Source: Bacillus norwichensis
GTDB taxonomy: Bacteria > Bacillota > Bacilli > Bacillales > Bacillaceae_C
Assembly (NCBI RefSeq): GCF_014836955.1
Contig: NZ_JACSPV010000009.1
Span: 52,407-116,406 of the forward strand
DNA: 64,000 bases
Reading direction: 5' to 3'
Shown: positions 34,338-43,387 of the stretch, piece after piece
Layout of the letters: each line of letters begins with the position of its first letter
Numbering within the stretch: position 1 is the first letter of the stretch
Position numbers and translations under genes: made by a program
Notes under the pieces: generated by a model
Database searches by the model: none
Seen by the model: the letters and a program-made list of their open reading frames with translations, nothing else
What the model was told of the DNA's origin: nothing

Positions 34338-35222
34338 ATGGGGGTAGAAATTTATCAATTAAGTAAGTCTTTTGGGGAAACGAAAGCTGTTAAAAATCTT
34401 AGCTTCTCTTTGAAAAAGGGGGAGGTACTCGGACTTCTTGGAAGAAACGGAGCGGGCAAGACAACTACAATTAAAATGTTGCTATGCTTATTATCACCGG
34501 ATCGAGGGGAAATGAAGTGGGAAGGAAAAAGGCTTGATCAGGCAAATGTCTCAATCGGCTATCTTCCTGAAGAAAGGGGACTTTATCCGAAAACGAAGAT
34601 TGTCACACAACTTCGTTATTTTGGTGAGCTTGAAGGTATGAGCCGCAAACAAGTTGATGAGGCAATTGATCATTGGCTTGAAAAACTTGAAATAACCGAA
34701 TATAAAACAAAAAAAGCAAATGAATTATCAAAAGGAAACCAGCAAAAAATTCAATTAATCGCAACATTGTTACATGATCCGGAATTGATTATTTTAGACG
34801 AACCATTCAGTGGCTTAGACCCAGTAAATGCCAATCTGTTATCCTTGATCATTGAAGAGCAAATAAAAGCAGGAAAAACCGTCATTCTGTCGAGTCATCG
34901 AATGGAGCAAATTGAAAGCTTTTGCGAGCATATTTGTTTAATGAAAAAAGGAGAAGCGATCGTTAAAGGGAGATTGGATCAAATTAAACAAGATTACGGC
35001 TTCCGTAATTTAACGATTTCGAACAGTGAAGCTGTTGAAGCTGCACTTCATGATTGGAAAATACCTTTTGAAAAAGGACAAGCCGACATCGTCGTGAAAG
35101 TGACGGATGATAAAGAAGCGATTCAACTTCTCAACCGATTCGAGGAACGCTCGATCCCCATTCGCAATTTCAGGATGTTAGAGCCGACATTAAATGAAAT
35201 CTTTATTGAAAAGGTGGGATAA
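34338..35222 (+). CDS. ABC transporter ATPase, YhaQ/NatA type
   Basis: A 294-residue ATPase with Walker A GRNGAGKTTT (about 36-45), Q-loop near YLPEERGLYPKT, signature ELSKGNQQKIQLI, Walker B LIILDEPFSGLDP and the H-loop ILSSHRMEQIE, followed by a 75-residue C-terminal extension typical of YhaQ/NatA. AGAGGTG stands 6 bases before the ATG at 34338. The permease gene follows after one base. Together they should form an ABC-2 exporter, in this family linked to sodium or drug extrusion. Confidence 0.9.
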   Translation: MGVEIYQLSKSFGETKAVKNLSFSLKKGEVLGLLGRNGAGKTTTIKMLLCLLSPDRGEMKWEGKRLDQANVSIGYLPEERGLYPKTKIVTQLRYFGELEGMSRKQVDEAIDHWLEKLEITEYKTKKANELSKGNQQKIQLIATLLHDPELIILDEPFSGLDPVNANLLSLIIEEQIKAGKTVILSSHRMEQIESFCEHICLMKKGEAIVKGRLDQIKQDYGFRNLTISNSEAVEAALHDWKIPFEKGQADIVVKVTDDKEAIQLLNRFEERSIPIRNFRMLEPTLNEIFIEKVG

Positions 35223-35223
35223 T

Positions 35224-36435
35224 ATGGGGAAATTTATGACCGTTTTTAAGTTTCATTTGAAAGACGGATTGACTTCGAAGTCATTTATCTTCGGTAATCT
35301 AATTACAATTGTAATTGTACTTGGGATTTTTGGCTTTAGTCATTTTTCGTCGAACGGGTCAAAGGATGAAGTCGCATTCATTAATCCAACGTCCTACAAA
35401 ACAAATATCGATCAGCTAAATAAAGGCCTGAATTCGGTAAAACTGTTTTTACAAGAAGAAGGCGATCTGGCGCAATTAAAGAAACTAGTTAGAGTCGGGG
35501 AGCTCGATGGCATTATCGAAATGAAAGAAAAGAACGGTTTACCCGCATTGACGTACACGTATAAATCTTTTGCTGATCAAGAGCTAGTGGCCATCCTAAC
35601 TCAAAAAATCCAACAAGTAGGGATCAATAAAACAATTGCGGATTCGAACGTTAACCCGGAGGTTGCGGCTAAACTGGTAACACCCGTTCCAGTAGAAAAC
35701 AAAGCATTAAAAGATACGACTGGAACAGTGGGGATCGTTTATATTTTCGTTATCCTAATGTATTTGTTAATCCTCGGTCAAGGTCAAATGATTGCAAATA
35801 CCATTACTGCTGAAAAGGCATCGCGTGTTATGGAAATCATGATACCGAAAGTAAAGCCGATCTATATGATGTATGGAAAAATTCTTGTACAGTTAGTCAC
35901 GGGACTAGTGCAAATTGTTATCATGCTTCTAGGCTTTCTTGCAAGTTACTCCTTAGGTTGGATTGATGGGAAACAATTTTCATTTTTCGGCTTTGATATT
36001 GATCTAAGCAATTTAACTGGAATCGTGATTGCTTCCTTTATCATTTATTTTATTCTCGGCTATCTATTATATGCGATTGGATATGCAGCAGTCGGTGCTG
36101 TCGTTAGCCGAACGGAAGACTTAGGTTCAGTTTCTTTCCCGATTATTATGTGCATCATGGTGGCTTTTTTTATCGGAATAAGCTCCATCTTTAACCCTGC
36201 ATCAACACATGTTGTTGTTAGCTCCTATATCCCAATTACATCACCGATTGTGACATTTTCAAGAATCGTATCCGGCGAAGCGGGCTATGCGGAGATGGGC
36301 ATTACCATCGTCATTCTTCTAGCTAGCATTGCAATCATTAACCACTTGGCAAGTAGAATTTACGTGAACGGCGTCATGAATTACAGCGGAAAAGTGAAAT
36401 TTAAAGATGTTATTCAAATGGCACAAAAACATTAA
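35224..36435 (+). CDS. ABC-2 transporter permease, YhaP/NatB type
   Basis: A 403-residue permease. One N-terminal membrane helix (about 25-43), a large extracytoplasmic loop (about 45-175), and five further helices to about 380 give the ABC2_membrane_3 topology. It starts one base after the ATPase stop (ATG at 35224, AAGGTGGGAT site). The pair resembles YhaQ-YhaP. It is followed immediately by IS3 debris, so the operon may have been brought in or trimmed by transposition. Confidence 0.88.
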   Translation: MGKFMTVFKFHLKDGLTSKSFIFGNLITIVIVLGIFGFSHFSSNGSKDEVAFINPTSYKTNIDQLNKGLNSVKLFLQEEGDLAQLKKLVRVGELDGIIEMKEKNGLPALTYTYKSFADQELVAILTQKIQQVGINKTIADSNVNPEVAAKLVTPVPVENKALKDTTGTVGIVYIFVILMYLLILGQGQMIANTITAEKASRVMEIMIPKVKPIYMMYGKILVQLVTGLVQIVIMLLGFLASYSLGWIDGKQFSFFGFDIDLSNLTGIVIASFIIYFILGYLLYAIGYAAVGAVVSRTEDLGSVSFPIIMCIMVAFFIGISSIFNPASTHVVVSSYIPITSPIVTFSRIVSGEAGYAEMGITIVILLASIAIINHLASRIYVNGVMNYSGKVKFKDVIQMAQKH

Positions 36436-36450
36436 AATAAGCTATTTTAC

Positions 36451-36672
36451 GAGTCTAAAAAAATCAGCATGGATGGAAAGGGTCGTGCACTGGATAATAT
36501 CATTATCGAACGTTTTTGGCGAAACATAAAGTACGAGGAGGTGTACTTAAAAGAATACGAGACTCCAAGGGAAACAAGGAAAAATATAAGGGACTATATA
36601 GATTTTTACAATCACGAACGTCCCCATCAGTCATTAAACTATGAAACACCAGCATCTATTTATTTCGGGTAG
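36451..36672 (+). pseudogene. IS3-family (IS150-like) transposase OrfB, C-terminal fragment
   Basis: The frame reads ISMDGKGRALDNIIIERFW, then NIKYEEVYLKEYETP and FYNHERPHQSLNYETP before a stop. This is the last third of an IS3 DDE transposase, including the catalytic glutamate in IERFWR. The rest of the gene and the ORF A part are missing. Confidence 0.85.
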
Positions 36673-36707
36673 GTGGATCGCTGGTTGTCCACCACCATTG
36701 ACCTTGC

Positions 36708-36978
36708 TTTTGTCCGTGTTCATTGAGCCCACGCAGGCCAAAAAATAGCCTGAAGGGGCTGATTCTTCTTTAAATTGTAACACGGACAAATCGATTCTAA
36801 GCATTCGTGGGCCCCCCTCCATCGCCTGCTAAGAATCGGGCGCGGCGGTCAATGGCAAGCAGCTGTCGCTAAGGCTGGCTCTAACATCGAAAAAGTGGTT
36901 CCCATTTTCAGTGAGGCAAGTACTCGCTTTAACCGTGAAAGGGCAAAGACACAATCTATTAACCTACCTTATTTTTAA
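36708..36978. other. IS-derived debris with an inverted repeat and an unidentified coding fragment
   Basis: TTGTCCGTGTT (about 36711-36721) and AACACGGACAA (36779-36789) are perfect inverted repeats 57 bases apart, with no gene between. Downstream an open stretch reads GGQWQAAVAKAGSNIEKVVP and EASTRFNRERAKTQSINLPYF before a stop at about 36978; it has no start or ribosome site and I do not recognise it. Up to 37088 nothing else coding is seen. Confidence 0.5.
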
Positions 36979-37088
36979 AAAAGTATTGTCTTGACATTGG
37001 GGTCCACTTTAGTATTTGAAATAGCATCTATGCAAGTTTAAGAAGTAATATGATTATTAAGTGGAGAAAAGGAAATGGGGAGAAGCTA

Positions 37089-37592
37089 TTGACTATACGA
37101 ATTTTAAATGAGTCTGATGCTCAGTTATACCAAGAATTACGTTTAAGTGCATTAAAAATCAACCCTGAAGCATTTGGCTCAACTTATGAGAGAGAGGCTA
37201 AATTCACTCTTGAAGCTGTAGCAGAACGATTAAAACCAAACGATAACAAATTTGTCTTGGGTGCTTTTGAGGATAGAAATTTATTAGTGGGAATTGTGAC
37301 TTTTGTGCGTGAAAGTAGTCTTAAAACTGCTCACAAAGGGAATGTTTTCGGAATGTTTGTGAAGCCAGAAATGCGAGGACAAGGGTTAGGGAAATTGCTC
37401 CTGCTTGAACTGATAAAAAAGGCAAAAGATTGCATCGGTTTGGAACAAATTAATTTAACAGTGATATCCAATAATGAGCCTGCAAAGAATCTATATAGAT
37501 CCTTTGGATTCCAAATTTACGGGGTAGAAAAGAATGCTTTAAAAGATAACGGGAAGTATTTTGACGAAGATTTAATGGTTTTAAAAATCTAA
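37089..37592 (+). CDS. GNAT acetyltransferase
   Basis: A 167-residue acetyltransferase with the acetyl-CoA loop VKPEMRGQGLGKLLLLELI and the C-terminal NNEPAKNLYRSFGFQIYG block of the GNAT fold. GGGGAG stands 6 bases before a TTG at 37089, preferred over an upstream in-frame ATG at 37050 without a site. An MFS pump follows at 37722. The substrate is unknown; small-molecule detoxification fits its location. Confidence 0.85.
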   Translation: MTIRILNESDAQLYQELRLSALKINPEAFGSTYEREAKFTLEAVAERLKPNDNKFVLGAFEDRNLLVGIVTFVRESSLKTAHKGNVFGMFVKPEMRGQGLGKLLLLELIKKAKDCIGLEQINLTVISNNEPAKNLYRSFGFQIYGVEKNALKDNGKYFDEDLMVLKI

Positions 37593-37721
37593 TTTTAATC
37601 TAACGTAGGGTGTTATTTTACAAGAATAATGGGTGGCCATATAATGAAGGTTTTCTTTGAATTTTACGCTTTATTAACATTAAAGTTTAATAAAATCTAA
37701 AAAAAAGAGGTGAATGATGAT

Positions 37722-38945
37722 TTGATATCTAAACCGAGGAAAATAAAAACTCTTTTTCTTTTAATGGTTTGTGTATTTATCGCAACGGTTGCATTTGGGT
37801 TAATTATCCCGATATTGCCCGACTTTATGGATAAATTTAATACAAACGGACAAATGATGGGATTACTAGTAGCCACATACGGTATTATTCAGCTTTTTTT
37901 ATCTCCAATTGCTGGACGTTTTGCTGATCGCTATGGTCGAAAAAGAATTATAGAGATTGGTTTAATTTGTCTCACTTTATCTCAATTAGTCTTTGCTTTT
38001 TCAGTTCATTTTTGGTTGCTATTTTTAGGGAGGTTTTTAACAGGTATCGCAGTATCACTTTTAATTCCCAGTGCTATGGCATGTATTATTGATATAACGA
38101 CAGAAGAAGAACGTGCTAAGGGGTTAAGTTTCCTTAATGCCTCTATATCATTTGGTTTTGTCATAGGACCTGGAATTGGAGGTTTTCTAACAACGTATGG
38201 TTTATATGTACCTTTTTATTTTGCGTCTGCTATATCCTTTGTTTCCTTTTTACTGTCATTTTTTTTACTACCTGAAACCTTAGGGAAAAAGACACAGTTG
38301 ACGGCAGAAGACAGCGTTTCCCCCCAACCAATGGTACAGCAATTATTACGTTCCATTCGAGCACCTTATGTTGTTCCATTGCTTTTGGTATTTCTCTATA
38401 GTGTAGCCTTATATATTTTTGAAGCCATTTTTGGGCTGTTTGTTGACAAACAATTTGGCTATACGGCAAAGGATATTGCGCTGGTAATCACAATTTCTGC
38501 ATTTGTAAGTGTTATAATTCAACTGTCATTAACGAATAAATTTGTTTCCCTTTTTGGTGAATCGAGGGTTATGAATGGAACAATGATAGCGGGTGGCATT
38601 AGTTTTTTATTTCTCTTGTTCATCACACGCTTTTGGAGTATCTTATTGCTGACTTGTTTCCTTTATACCGCTACTTCCATCCTGCGTCCAGTTATCAATA
38701 CAGTGTTATCCAAATTGGCAGTAAATGAGCAAGGATTTATTGCGGGTATGAATAATGCATATGTAAGCCTAGGGAGTGTGGTTGGTCCTATATTAGGGGG
38801 GATTTTATTTGATATTAACACTTATTTCCCTTATATAGTAGGAGTATTAGCCTTTTTGTCTGGTACAGTGCTTTTAACATGGAAGCATAATCCCTTATAT
38901 CAACATGATCTAAAGCGTGAGAACAAACTATTTAATAATAACTAA
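37722..38945 (+). CDS. DHA1-family (12-helix) drug efflux MFS transporter
   Basis: A 407-residue transporter with 12 membrane segments. The motif A loop is GRFADRYGRKRIIEIG, and motif C is SFGFVIGPGIGGFL, marking a drug:proton antiporter of the Bmr/NorA/TetA(L) neighbourhood. AGAGGTG fits a TTG start at 37722 (9-base spacing); the GTG at 37710 overlaps that site. The substrate is unknown. No adjacent regulator is obvious. Confidence 0.88.
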   Translation: MISKPRKIKTLFLLMVCVFIATVAFGLIIPILPDFMDKFNTNGQMMGLLVATYGIIQLFLSPIAGRFADRYGRKRIIEIGLICLTLSQLVFAFSVHFWLLFLGRFLTGIAVSLLIPSAMACIIDITTEEERAKGLSFLNASISFGFVIGPGIGGFLTTYGLYVPFYFASAISFVSFLLSFFLLPETLGKKTQLTAEDSVSPQPMVQQLLRSIRAPYVVPLLLVFLYSVALYIFEAIFGLFVDKQFGYTAKDIALVITISAFVSVIIQLSLTNKFVSLFGESRVMNGTMIAGGISFLFLLFITRFWSILLLTCFLYTATSILRPVINTVLSKLAVNEQGFIAGMNNAYVSLGSVVGPILGGILFDINTYFPYIVGVLAFLSGTVLLTWKHNPLYQHDLKRENKLFNNN

Positions 38946-38948
38946 TGG

Positions 38949-39122
38949 GAGGATTTCAGTAATGTTCATGATAAAGAAGATAAAAAAGAAACAACCTTTT
39001 ATAGATTAAAAGATGACGGACTTGTGAAAGCATATAGTCATCCGAATATTGATTTTGATCCTTTAGAGGAACAAGAACCTGATTATATAGAAGAAAAGGT
39101 GAAATTATTAGGAGTGATAGTA
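38949..39122 (+). pseudogene. Remnant coding fragment before the AAA kinase gene
   Basis: An open stretch reads WEDFSNVHDKEDKKETTFYR, LKDDGLVKAYSHPNIDFDPL and EEQEPDYIEEKVKLLG. It is in frame with the next gene but has no suitable start and a different character. It looks like the end of a lost gene. I do not recognise the family. Confidence 0.45.
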
Positions 39123-39656
39123 TTGTCGAATTTTGAAGAAAATATAAAGGACATATTAAGACAAATAACTTCAAATCCATTAATTATTATGATGTGTGGT
39201 GTAGCGGGTTCAGGGAAGACGACATTCGCACAACGCTTGGAAACAGAAGGGTTTGTACGTCTTTCGATTGATGAAGAGATTTGGAAGGTTAATGGACGTT
39301 ATGGAATAGACTATCCTGCTGAGAAATATGGCGATTATCAAGTTGAAGCTGAAAGAAGGCTTCAAAATCAATTGATACGTCTGATTCAGGATAAACGAAA
39401 GGTTGTGATTGATTTCAGTTTTTGGCAAAAAGCCAAACGAGATGGATACAAACAGCTAATTGAAAAAGCTGGTGGTGAGTGGAGACTTATTTATTTGAAA
39501 GTTAGTCCTGAAATTATTCGCAAACGGTTGGATATACGGAGTAAAAGATTTGATGCAAATGCAGCTTTTCCTATCACGGAAGATGCTTTAACTTCTTACT
39601 TAAACGGATTTGAAGTGCCTTCTTGCGAAGGGGAAGTAGTTATAGAGTCAATATGA
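39123..39656 (+). CDS. P-loop AAA_33-type small-molecule kinase
   Basis: A 177-residue P-loop protein with Walker A CGVAGSGKTTFAQ (about 24-36), an acidic second block VIDFSFWQKAKRDGYKQLI and an arginine-rich lid KRLDIRSKRFDANAAFPI. This is the layout of zeta-toxin/chloramphenicol-phosphotransferase-like kinases. TTAGGAG stands upstream of the TTG at 39123; the frame also reads through from the upstream fragment. A phosphotransferase acting on a small molecule or antibiotic is plausible. Confidence 0.75.
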   Translation: MSNFEENIKDILRQITSNPLIIMMCGVAGSGKTTFAQRLETEGFVRLSIDEEIWKVNGRYGIDYPAEKYGDYQVEAERRLQNQLIRLIQDKRKVVIDFSFWQKAKRDGYKQLIEKAGGEWRLIYLKVSPEIIRKRLDIRSKRFDANAAFPITEDALTSYLNGFEVPSCEGEVVIESI

Positions 39657-39711
39657 AAAGTAATCTTAATAGGACAAATGAGTGTATCTTAAACACAGAA
39701 AATACAATAAC

Positions 39712-39737
39712 CTTCAACAATCAAAAGATTGTTGAAG
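39712..39737. other. Perfect hairpin between kinase and ArsR genes
   Basis: CTTCAACAATC and GATTGTTGAAG form an 11-bp stem with an AAAA loop. No T-run follows, so it may be a weak terminator or a binding site. Confidence 0.55.
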
Positions 39738-39799
39738 AAGAATAGTGGGCGTAGTGGTCAAACCTTTAGAGCTATAGTTGACAATCTTGTTTTTTTACA

Positions 39800-39821
39800 T
39801 TATCGTTTTATAAAATGATAA
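39800..39821 (+). promoter_or_regulatory. Palindromic operator before the ArsR-type gene
   Basis: ttatcgttttataaaatg followed by ataa is a near-perfect 22-bp palindrome with one mismatched pair. It overlaps a possible -10 (TATAAA) and lies 18 bases before the regulator start, a good place for autoregulation. Confidence 0.65.
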
Positions 39822-39839
39822 TGATATGGAGGTAATCCA

Positions 39840-40382
39840 ATGAAAGGAAATGCTGATTTACTTCTTCATCCCGTGCGGATGCGAATTGTACAGCAATTGT
39901 TGCTAAACAAACCACTGACGATCGCTCAACTTGTGGAGATACTTGGAGATGTTCCTCAAGCTACGCTATATCGGCATATCAATCTTTTACTTGAGGCAAA
40001 TTTAATTGAAGTGATTGAAACAAAAAAGGTGAAAGGAACAGAGGAGCGTAAATTCTCAGTCAAAATGGATAACTTGCAAATTCCTGAAGGCGAAATTGAA
40101 ACGATCTCACAGGAAGATCATATCCGTCATTTTTCCGTATTTCACGGTAATTTACTTCAATTAGCAACGTCTTATTTGGCGAATACGTCCCCTGAACAGT
40201 ATGAACAAGAAGGGTTTAGCTATGCGTATGTACCTTTGCATTTGTCAGATGAGGAATTCCAGGAGCTTACTCAGTCCATTCAACAGGAGATTGAGAAGGT
40301 GTTCAACAACAAATTAACACCTGAACGAACCACGCGAATTTTTGGGAGTATGTTTATTCCACAAAAACCACCAAAAGAGTAA
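39840..40382 (+). CDS. ArsR-like winged-helix regulator (HTH_20)
   Basis: A 180-residue regulator. The N-terminal winged helix reads LLHPVRMRIVQQLLLNKPLT, QLVEILGDVPQATLYRHINLL and the C-terminal 100 residues are a ligand or dimerisation part. GGAGG precedes the ATG, and a palindrome lies just upstream. It heads a run of co-directional genes (PLDc_N protein, ABC ATPase, permease), which it probably controls. Confidence 0.88.
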   Translation: MKGNADLLLHPVRMRIVQQLLLNKPLTIAQLVEILGDVPQATLYRHINLLLEANLIEVIETKKVKGTEERKFSVKMDNLQIPEGEIETISQEDHIRHFSVFHGNLLQLATSYLANTSPEQYEQEGFSYAYVPLHLSDEEFQELTQSIQQEIEKVFNNKLTPERTTRIFGSMFIPQKPPKE

Positions 40383-40394
40383 GGGGGGCAACAG

Positions 40395-40667
40395 ATGCAT
40401 TATGGGTATCACATTGAAATTGATGAAATTGGAGCTTGGTTACCATTACTTTTGCCTATCTTAATCCTACATCTGATCTTATTTTCTGTGGCATTAGTGG
40501 ATTTATTAAAAAGAGATCAAAGTACGGATTATAAATGGCTTTGGGGTGCTGTGATTATACTGGTTAACATCATTGGTCCCATTTTATATTTTGTCTTGGG
40601 AAGGAGGCAACGCTCAGATGCACCTACTTCAAGTAAGTCAACTCCAAAAAAAGTACGGAAATCATGA
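40395..40667 (+). CDS. PLDc_N-domain membrane protein, YxlE-like
   Basis: A 90-residue protein with two membrane helices (about 14-36 and 46-68) separated by the LKRDQSTDYKWLWG loop and followed by a basic tail. It matches the cardiolipin synthase N-terminal (PLDc_N) family, as in YxlE of B. subtilis. GGGGGG precedes the ATG. The next gene, an ABC ATPase, starts 50 bases inside its 3' end. The trio resembles yxlE-yxlF-yxlG of the sigY operon but lacks sigY. Confidence 0.85.
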   Translation: MHYGYHIEIDEIGAWLPLLLPILILHLILFSVALVDLLKRDQSTDYKWLWGAVIILVNIIGPILYFVLGRRQRSDAPTSSKSTPKKVRKS

Positions 40668-41523
40668 AGTTGTTCAAAATGTTGATTTTCATATTAATCA
40701 AGGAGAATGTGTGGCTCTTCTCGGTCCGAACGGAGCAGGTAAAACAACGATCATTAAAATGATACTAGATATAAACAAACTTACAGGCGGAAAAATCTTG
40801 CTTAACGGAAAACGCCATGACCAAATGCGTAAATTTATTGGGTATTTACCACAACACCCTACTTTTTATCCATGGATGACGGGAAGAGAATTGCTTATAT
40901 TTATGGGCGGACTTTCAAATATAGAAAGGGATATTTTGGAAGAAAGGATCAACGAATTGCTGAAGTTGGTAGGACTGAGTGAGGTAGAAAATCAGCTTAT
41001 TGGTACCTATTCGGGAGGGATGAAGCAAAGGTTAGGTATTGCACAGGCACTTATCCATCAACCAAAATTACTGATTATGGACGAACCAGTTTCTGCATTG
41101 GATCCATTAGGACGCAGGGATATATTGGAATTGCTTAAAGTGATCAAACAGAAATCGACGATTCTTTTTTCAACACATATTTTGCATGATGCCGAAGAAC
41201 TTTGTGATAAGATGCTGATCATCAACAAAGGACAATTACTTGTTAACGGATCCATTCATCAAATTATTGAACAGACTCAAAAACCAATCTTTATCATTCA
41301 GGCACCTCGATTAAGCGAGTGGACACACCAACTTATGAATGAAGACCTTATTGAATCTATTGAGTTAACAGGAAATGCTGCCAAAGTACGAGTTAAAAAT
41401 ATCGAACAGGGAAGAGATTGGCTGTTAAGCCATATTTTAAAAGCACAGCTCCCAATTCAAAAGTTTGAATTAGTGCAAGAAAGCCTAGAAGAGATCTTCT
41501 TAAGGATGGTGAAGTCATCATGA
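40618..41523 (+). CDS. ABC transporter ATPase, YxlF-like
   Basis: A 301-residue ATPase: Walker [11 protein letters not shown] (about 36-45), Q-loop LPQHPTFYPWMT, signature TYSGGMKQRLGIAQAL, Walker B LLIMDEPVSALDP and H-loop FSTHILHDAEEL, then a C-terminal extension. GGAAGGAGG precedes the ATG at 40618, so the start lies within the PLDc_N gene (50-base overlap). It pairs with the permease that overlaps its end by four bases. Confidence 0.92.
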   Translation: MHLLQVSQLQKKYGNHEVVQNVDFHINQGECVALLGPNGAGKTTIIKMILDINKLTGGKILLNGKRHDQMRKFIGYLPQHPTFYPWMTGRELLIFMGGLSNIERDILEERINELLKLVGLSEVENQLIGTYSGGMKQRLGIAQALIHQPKLLIMDEPVSALDPLGRRDILELLKVIKQKSTILFSTHILHDAEELCDKMLIINKGQLLVNGSIHQIIEQTQKPIFIIQAPRLSEWTHQLMNEDLIESIELTGNAAKVRVKNIEQGRDWLLSHILKAQLPIQKFELVQESLEEIFLRMVKSS

Positions 41524-42305
41524 ATCGTTTCACAGTTCTGTTGCAGAAAGAGTGGCTTGATGCAAAAAGAAGCTATAAATTATTATGGTTGCCTGTCGTT
41601 TTTATGTTTTTGGGCATTCTCCAACCTTTATCGTCTTTTTATTTACCAGAAATTTTAAAAATGGCTGGTGGACTGCCTGATGGAATGACGATCACATTAC
41701 CTGAGTTAACGGCTAGTGAAGTATTAGCTAGTGCCTTAACCGATCAATTTGACCAATTGGGCTTAATCGTGATTGTCATGGCAACGATGGGCATCATTGC
41801 ATCAGATAAAAATAATGGCATGTTAGCGTTTATTCTGACGCGCAACACGACACTTGTTGAATATTTGCTAAGTAAGTTAGTAGGGCATGCTGTCATGATT
41901 GCAGGTTCCATATTCCTCGGATTTCTGACAGCAGTATTTTATACTTTTTATCTATATCAAGCTGTTTCCGTGGCCAGGATAGCAGCTGGGCTGGGGGTTT
42001 ATTACATTTGGTGTCTGTTTATGTTGACCTTCGTAATCGCAATCGGCGCTTTATTGTCTAGAACACCGGCCATTGCATTGTTGTCTATTTTTGTTCTAAT
42101 CTTTTTGAAAACTATTACATTGTTGGAGGGAGGATTTCAAATCCTAAATCCAGCACATTTATCAAATCAAGCTGTTAGCATCATAACGTCAGGGAATGTG
42201 TTACCGCACTTTTTCATCACCATGACGGTATCTGTATTACTCATTGTTTTCTGCTTAATATTTGCAACATCGTATTTATCCCGAAAGGAATTGCCTTCTA
42301 TGTGA
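41520..42305 (+). CDS. ABC-2 transporter permease, YxlG-like
   Basis: A 261-residue permease with six membrane segments (about 18-38, 70-92, 112-136, 145-170, 178-200, 228-252). It overlaps the ATPase gene by four bases (ATGA), so both are translated together. The architecture and neighbours match YxlG. Substrate unknown; in B. subtilis the sigY operon maintains a defence/toxin-related function. Confidence 0.88.
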   Translation: MNRFTVLLQKEWLDAKRSYKLLWLPVVFMFLGILQPLSSFYLPEILKMAGGLPDGMTITLPELTASEVLASALTDQFDQLGLIVIVMATMGIIASDKNNGMLAFILTRNTTLVEYLLSKLVGHAVMIAGSIFLGFLTAVFYTFYLYQAVSVARIAAGLGVYYIWCLFMLTFVIAIGALLSRTPAIALLSIFVLIFLKTITLLEGGFQILNPAHLSNQAVSIITSGNVLPHFFITMTVSVLLIVFCLIFATSYLSRKELPSM

Positions 42306-42374
42306 TTTCCTTCATCGGGTCACTGGTTAAATAAACCATAGATGATTGGCTGTATAAATTGGAGGGGATACAAG

Positions 42375-42767
42375 ATGGGTTTTCAAGTTGTGGCAGGTGA
42401 TCGTGAGTTACGACTGAATATTTCGGGATGGACAGCGGCTTTAACTTTGAGGAAGGAGATCAAAATACCTTACACCTCCATTGAAGAAATTCGGGTGGGG
42501 AAATTTCATTTTCCATGGACTGCGGCTATTAAGAGAACTGGTATCACAACATCTGGCTATAAAGCTGGAATATTCATGATTGAAGATGAGAAATACTTTT
42601 TAGCCTATCATAACCAAAATGAAGTCGTCATGCTTCAATTGAAGGGTTGTGAGTTTGATCATGTTGTATTTGAAAGTGAAAACCCTAGACAATTGGTTCA
42701 CGAAATGATGAGGAATTACCCTTCAATCAATCTAAGAGAAAACGCACAAAGGGAAGATGAAATATGA
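42375..42767 (+). CDS. Bacterial PH-like domain protein
   Basis: A 130-residue soluble protein. The text RLNISGWTAALTLRKEIKIP and YTSIEEIRVGKFHFPWTAAI fits a bacterial pleckstrin-homology-like beta fold. GGAGGGG stands before the ATG at 42375; the longer frame has no site. The 3' end overlaps the following membrane protein gene by four bases, so they form a pair. The function is unknown. Confidence 0.7.
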   Translation: MGFQVVAGDRELRLNISGWTAALTLRKEIKIPYTSIEEIRVGKFHFPWTAAIKRTGITTSGYKAGIFMIEDEKYFLAYHNQNEVVMLQLKGCEFDHVVFESENPRQLVHEMMRNYPSINLRENAQREDEI

Positions 42768-43249
42768 TCGAAAACCTCTTTCCTATTCTAATTTTTACTG
42801 CATTATTGGGATCTGGGCTGATTGCAGGATTATTCTTTGCATTTTCGGCATTTGTCATGAAGGCTCTCTACCGGCTCCCTCCAGAGCAGGGAATTTCGGC
42901 TATGCAGTCCATAAATAATGTTGTGCTAAATCGACTATTCTTTACAGTGTTTATGGGGACATCTCTTGTTTGTATCCTGCTTGTGATTATTTCATTATTC
43001 AATTGGCAAGAACCGAATGCCATTTATATATTAGCTGGTAGTTTGTTTTATCTTCTGGGAAGCTTGCTGGTTACGGCGGTATGTAATGTCCCACTAAATG
43101 ATGCATTAGCCAATATAAGAGCTACAGATGCAGAAAGTTTGGAGCTATGGAAAGATTACTATTTAAAATGGACAGCATGGAACCATGTTCGGACCATTTC
43201 AAGTTTAGCCTCATCAGCACTATTCGTCTTCGTTCTTTGGCGAATTTAG
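42764..43249 (+). CDS. DUF1772 (anthrone oxygenase-like) membrane protein
   Basis: A 161-residue protein with four membrane segments (about 5-32, 56-78, 86-106, 140-158). The GLFFAFSAFVMKAL block, the NRLFF motif and the TAWNHVRTISSLAS ending are typical of DUF1772. It overlaps the PH-like gene. The family includes putative oxygenases, but a function is not established here. Confidence 0.8.
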   Translation: MIENLFPILIFTALLGSGLIAGLFFAFSAFVMKALYRLPPEQGISAMQSINNVVLNRLFFTVFMGTSLVCILLVIISLFNWQEPNAIYILAGSLFYLLGSLLVTAVCNVPLNDALANIRATDAESLELWKDYYLKWTAWNHVRTISSLASSALFVFVLWRI

Positions 43250-43387
43250 ACCAAAATGGAATGGGGGATGAGGTTTCATATGAGTTATCGTCAATTCTGA
43301 TGATTGTTTCCTGCTAACTCTATACAGGGAAAATAATAGCGATATAACTAAAGTGACGAGTATTCTAGTAAAAGGAGCGATATTTAT

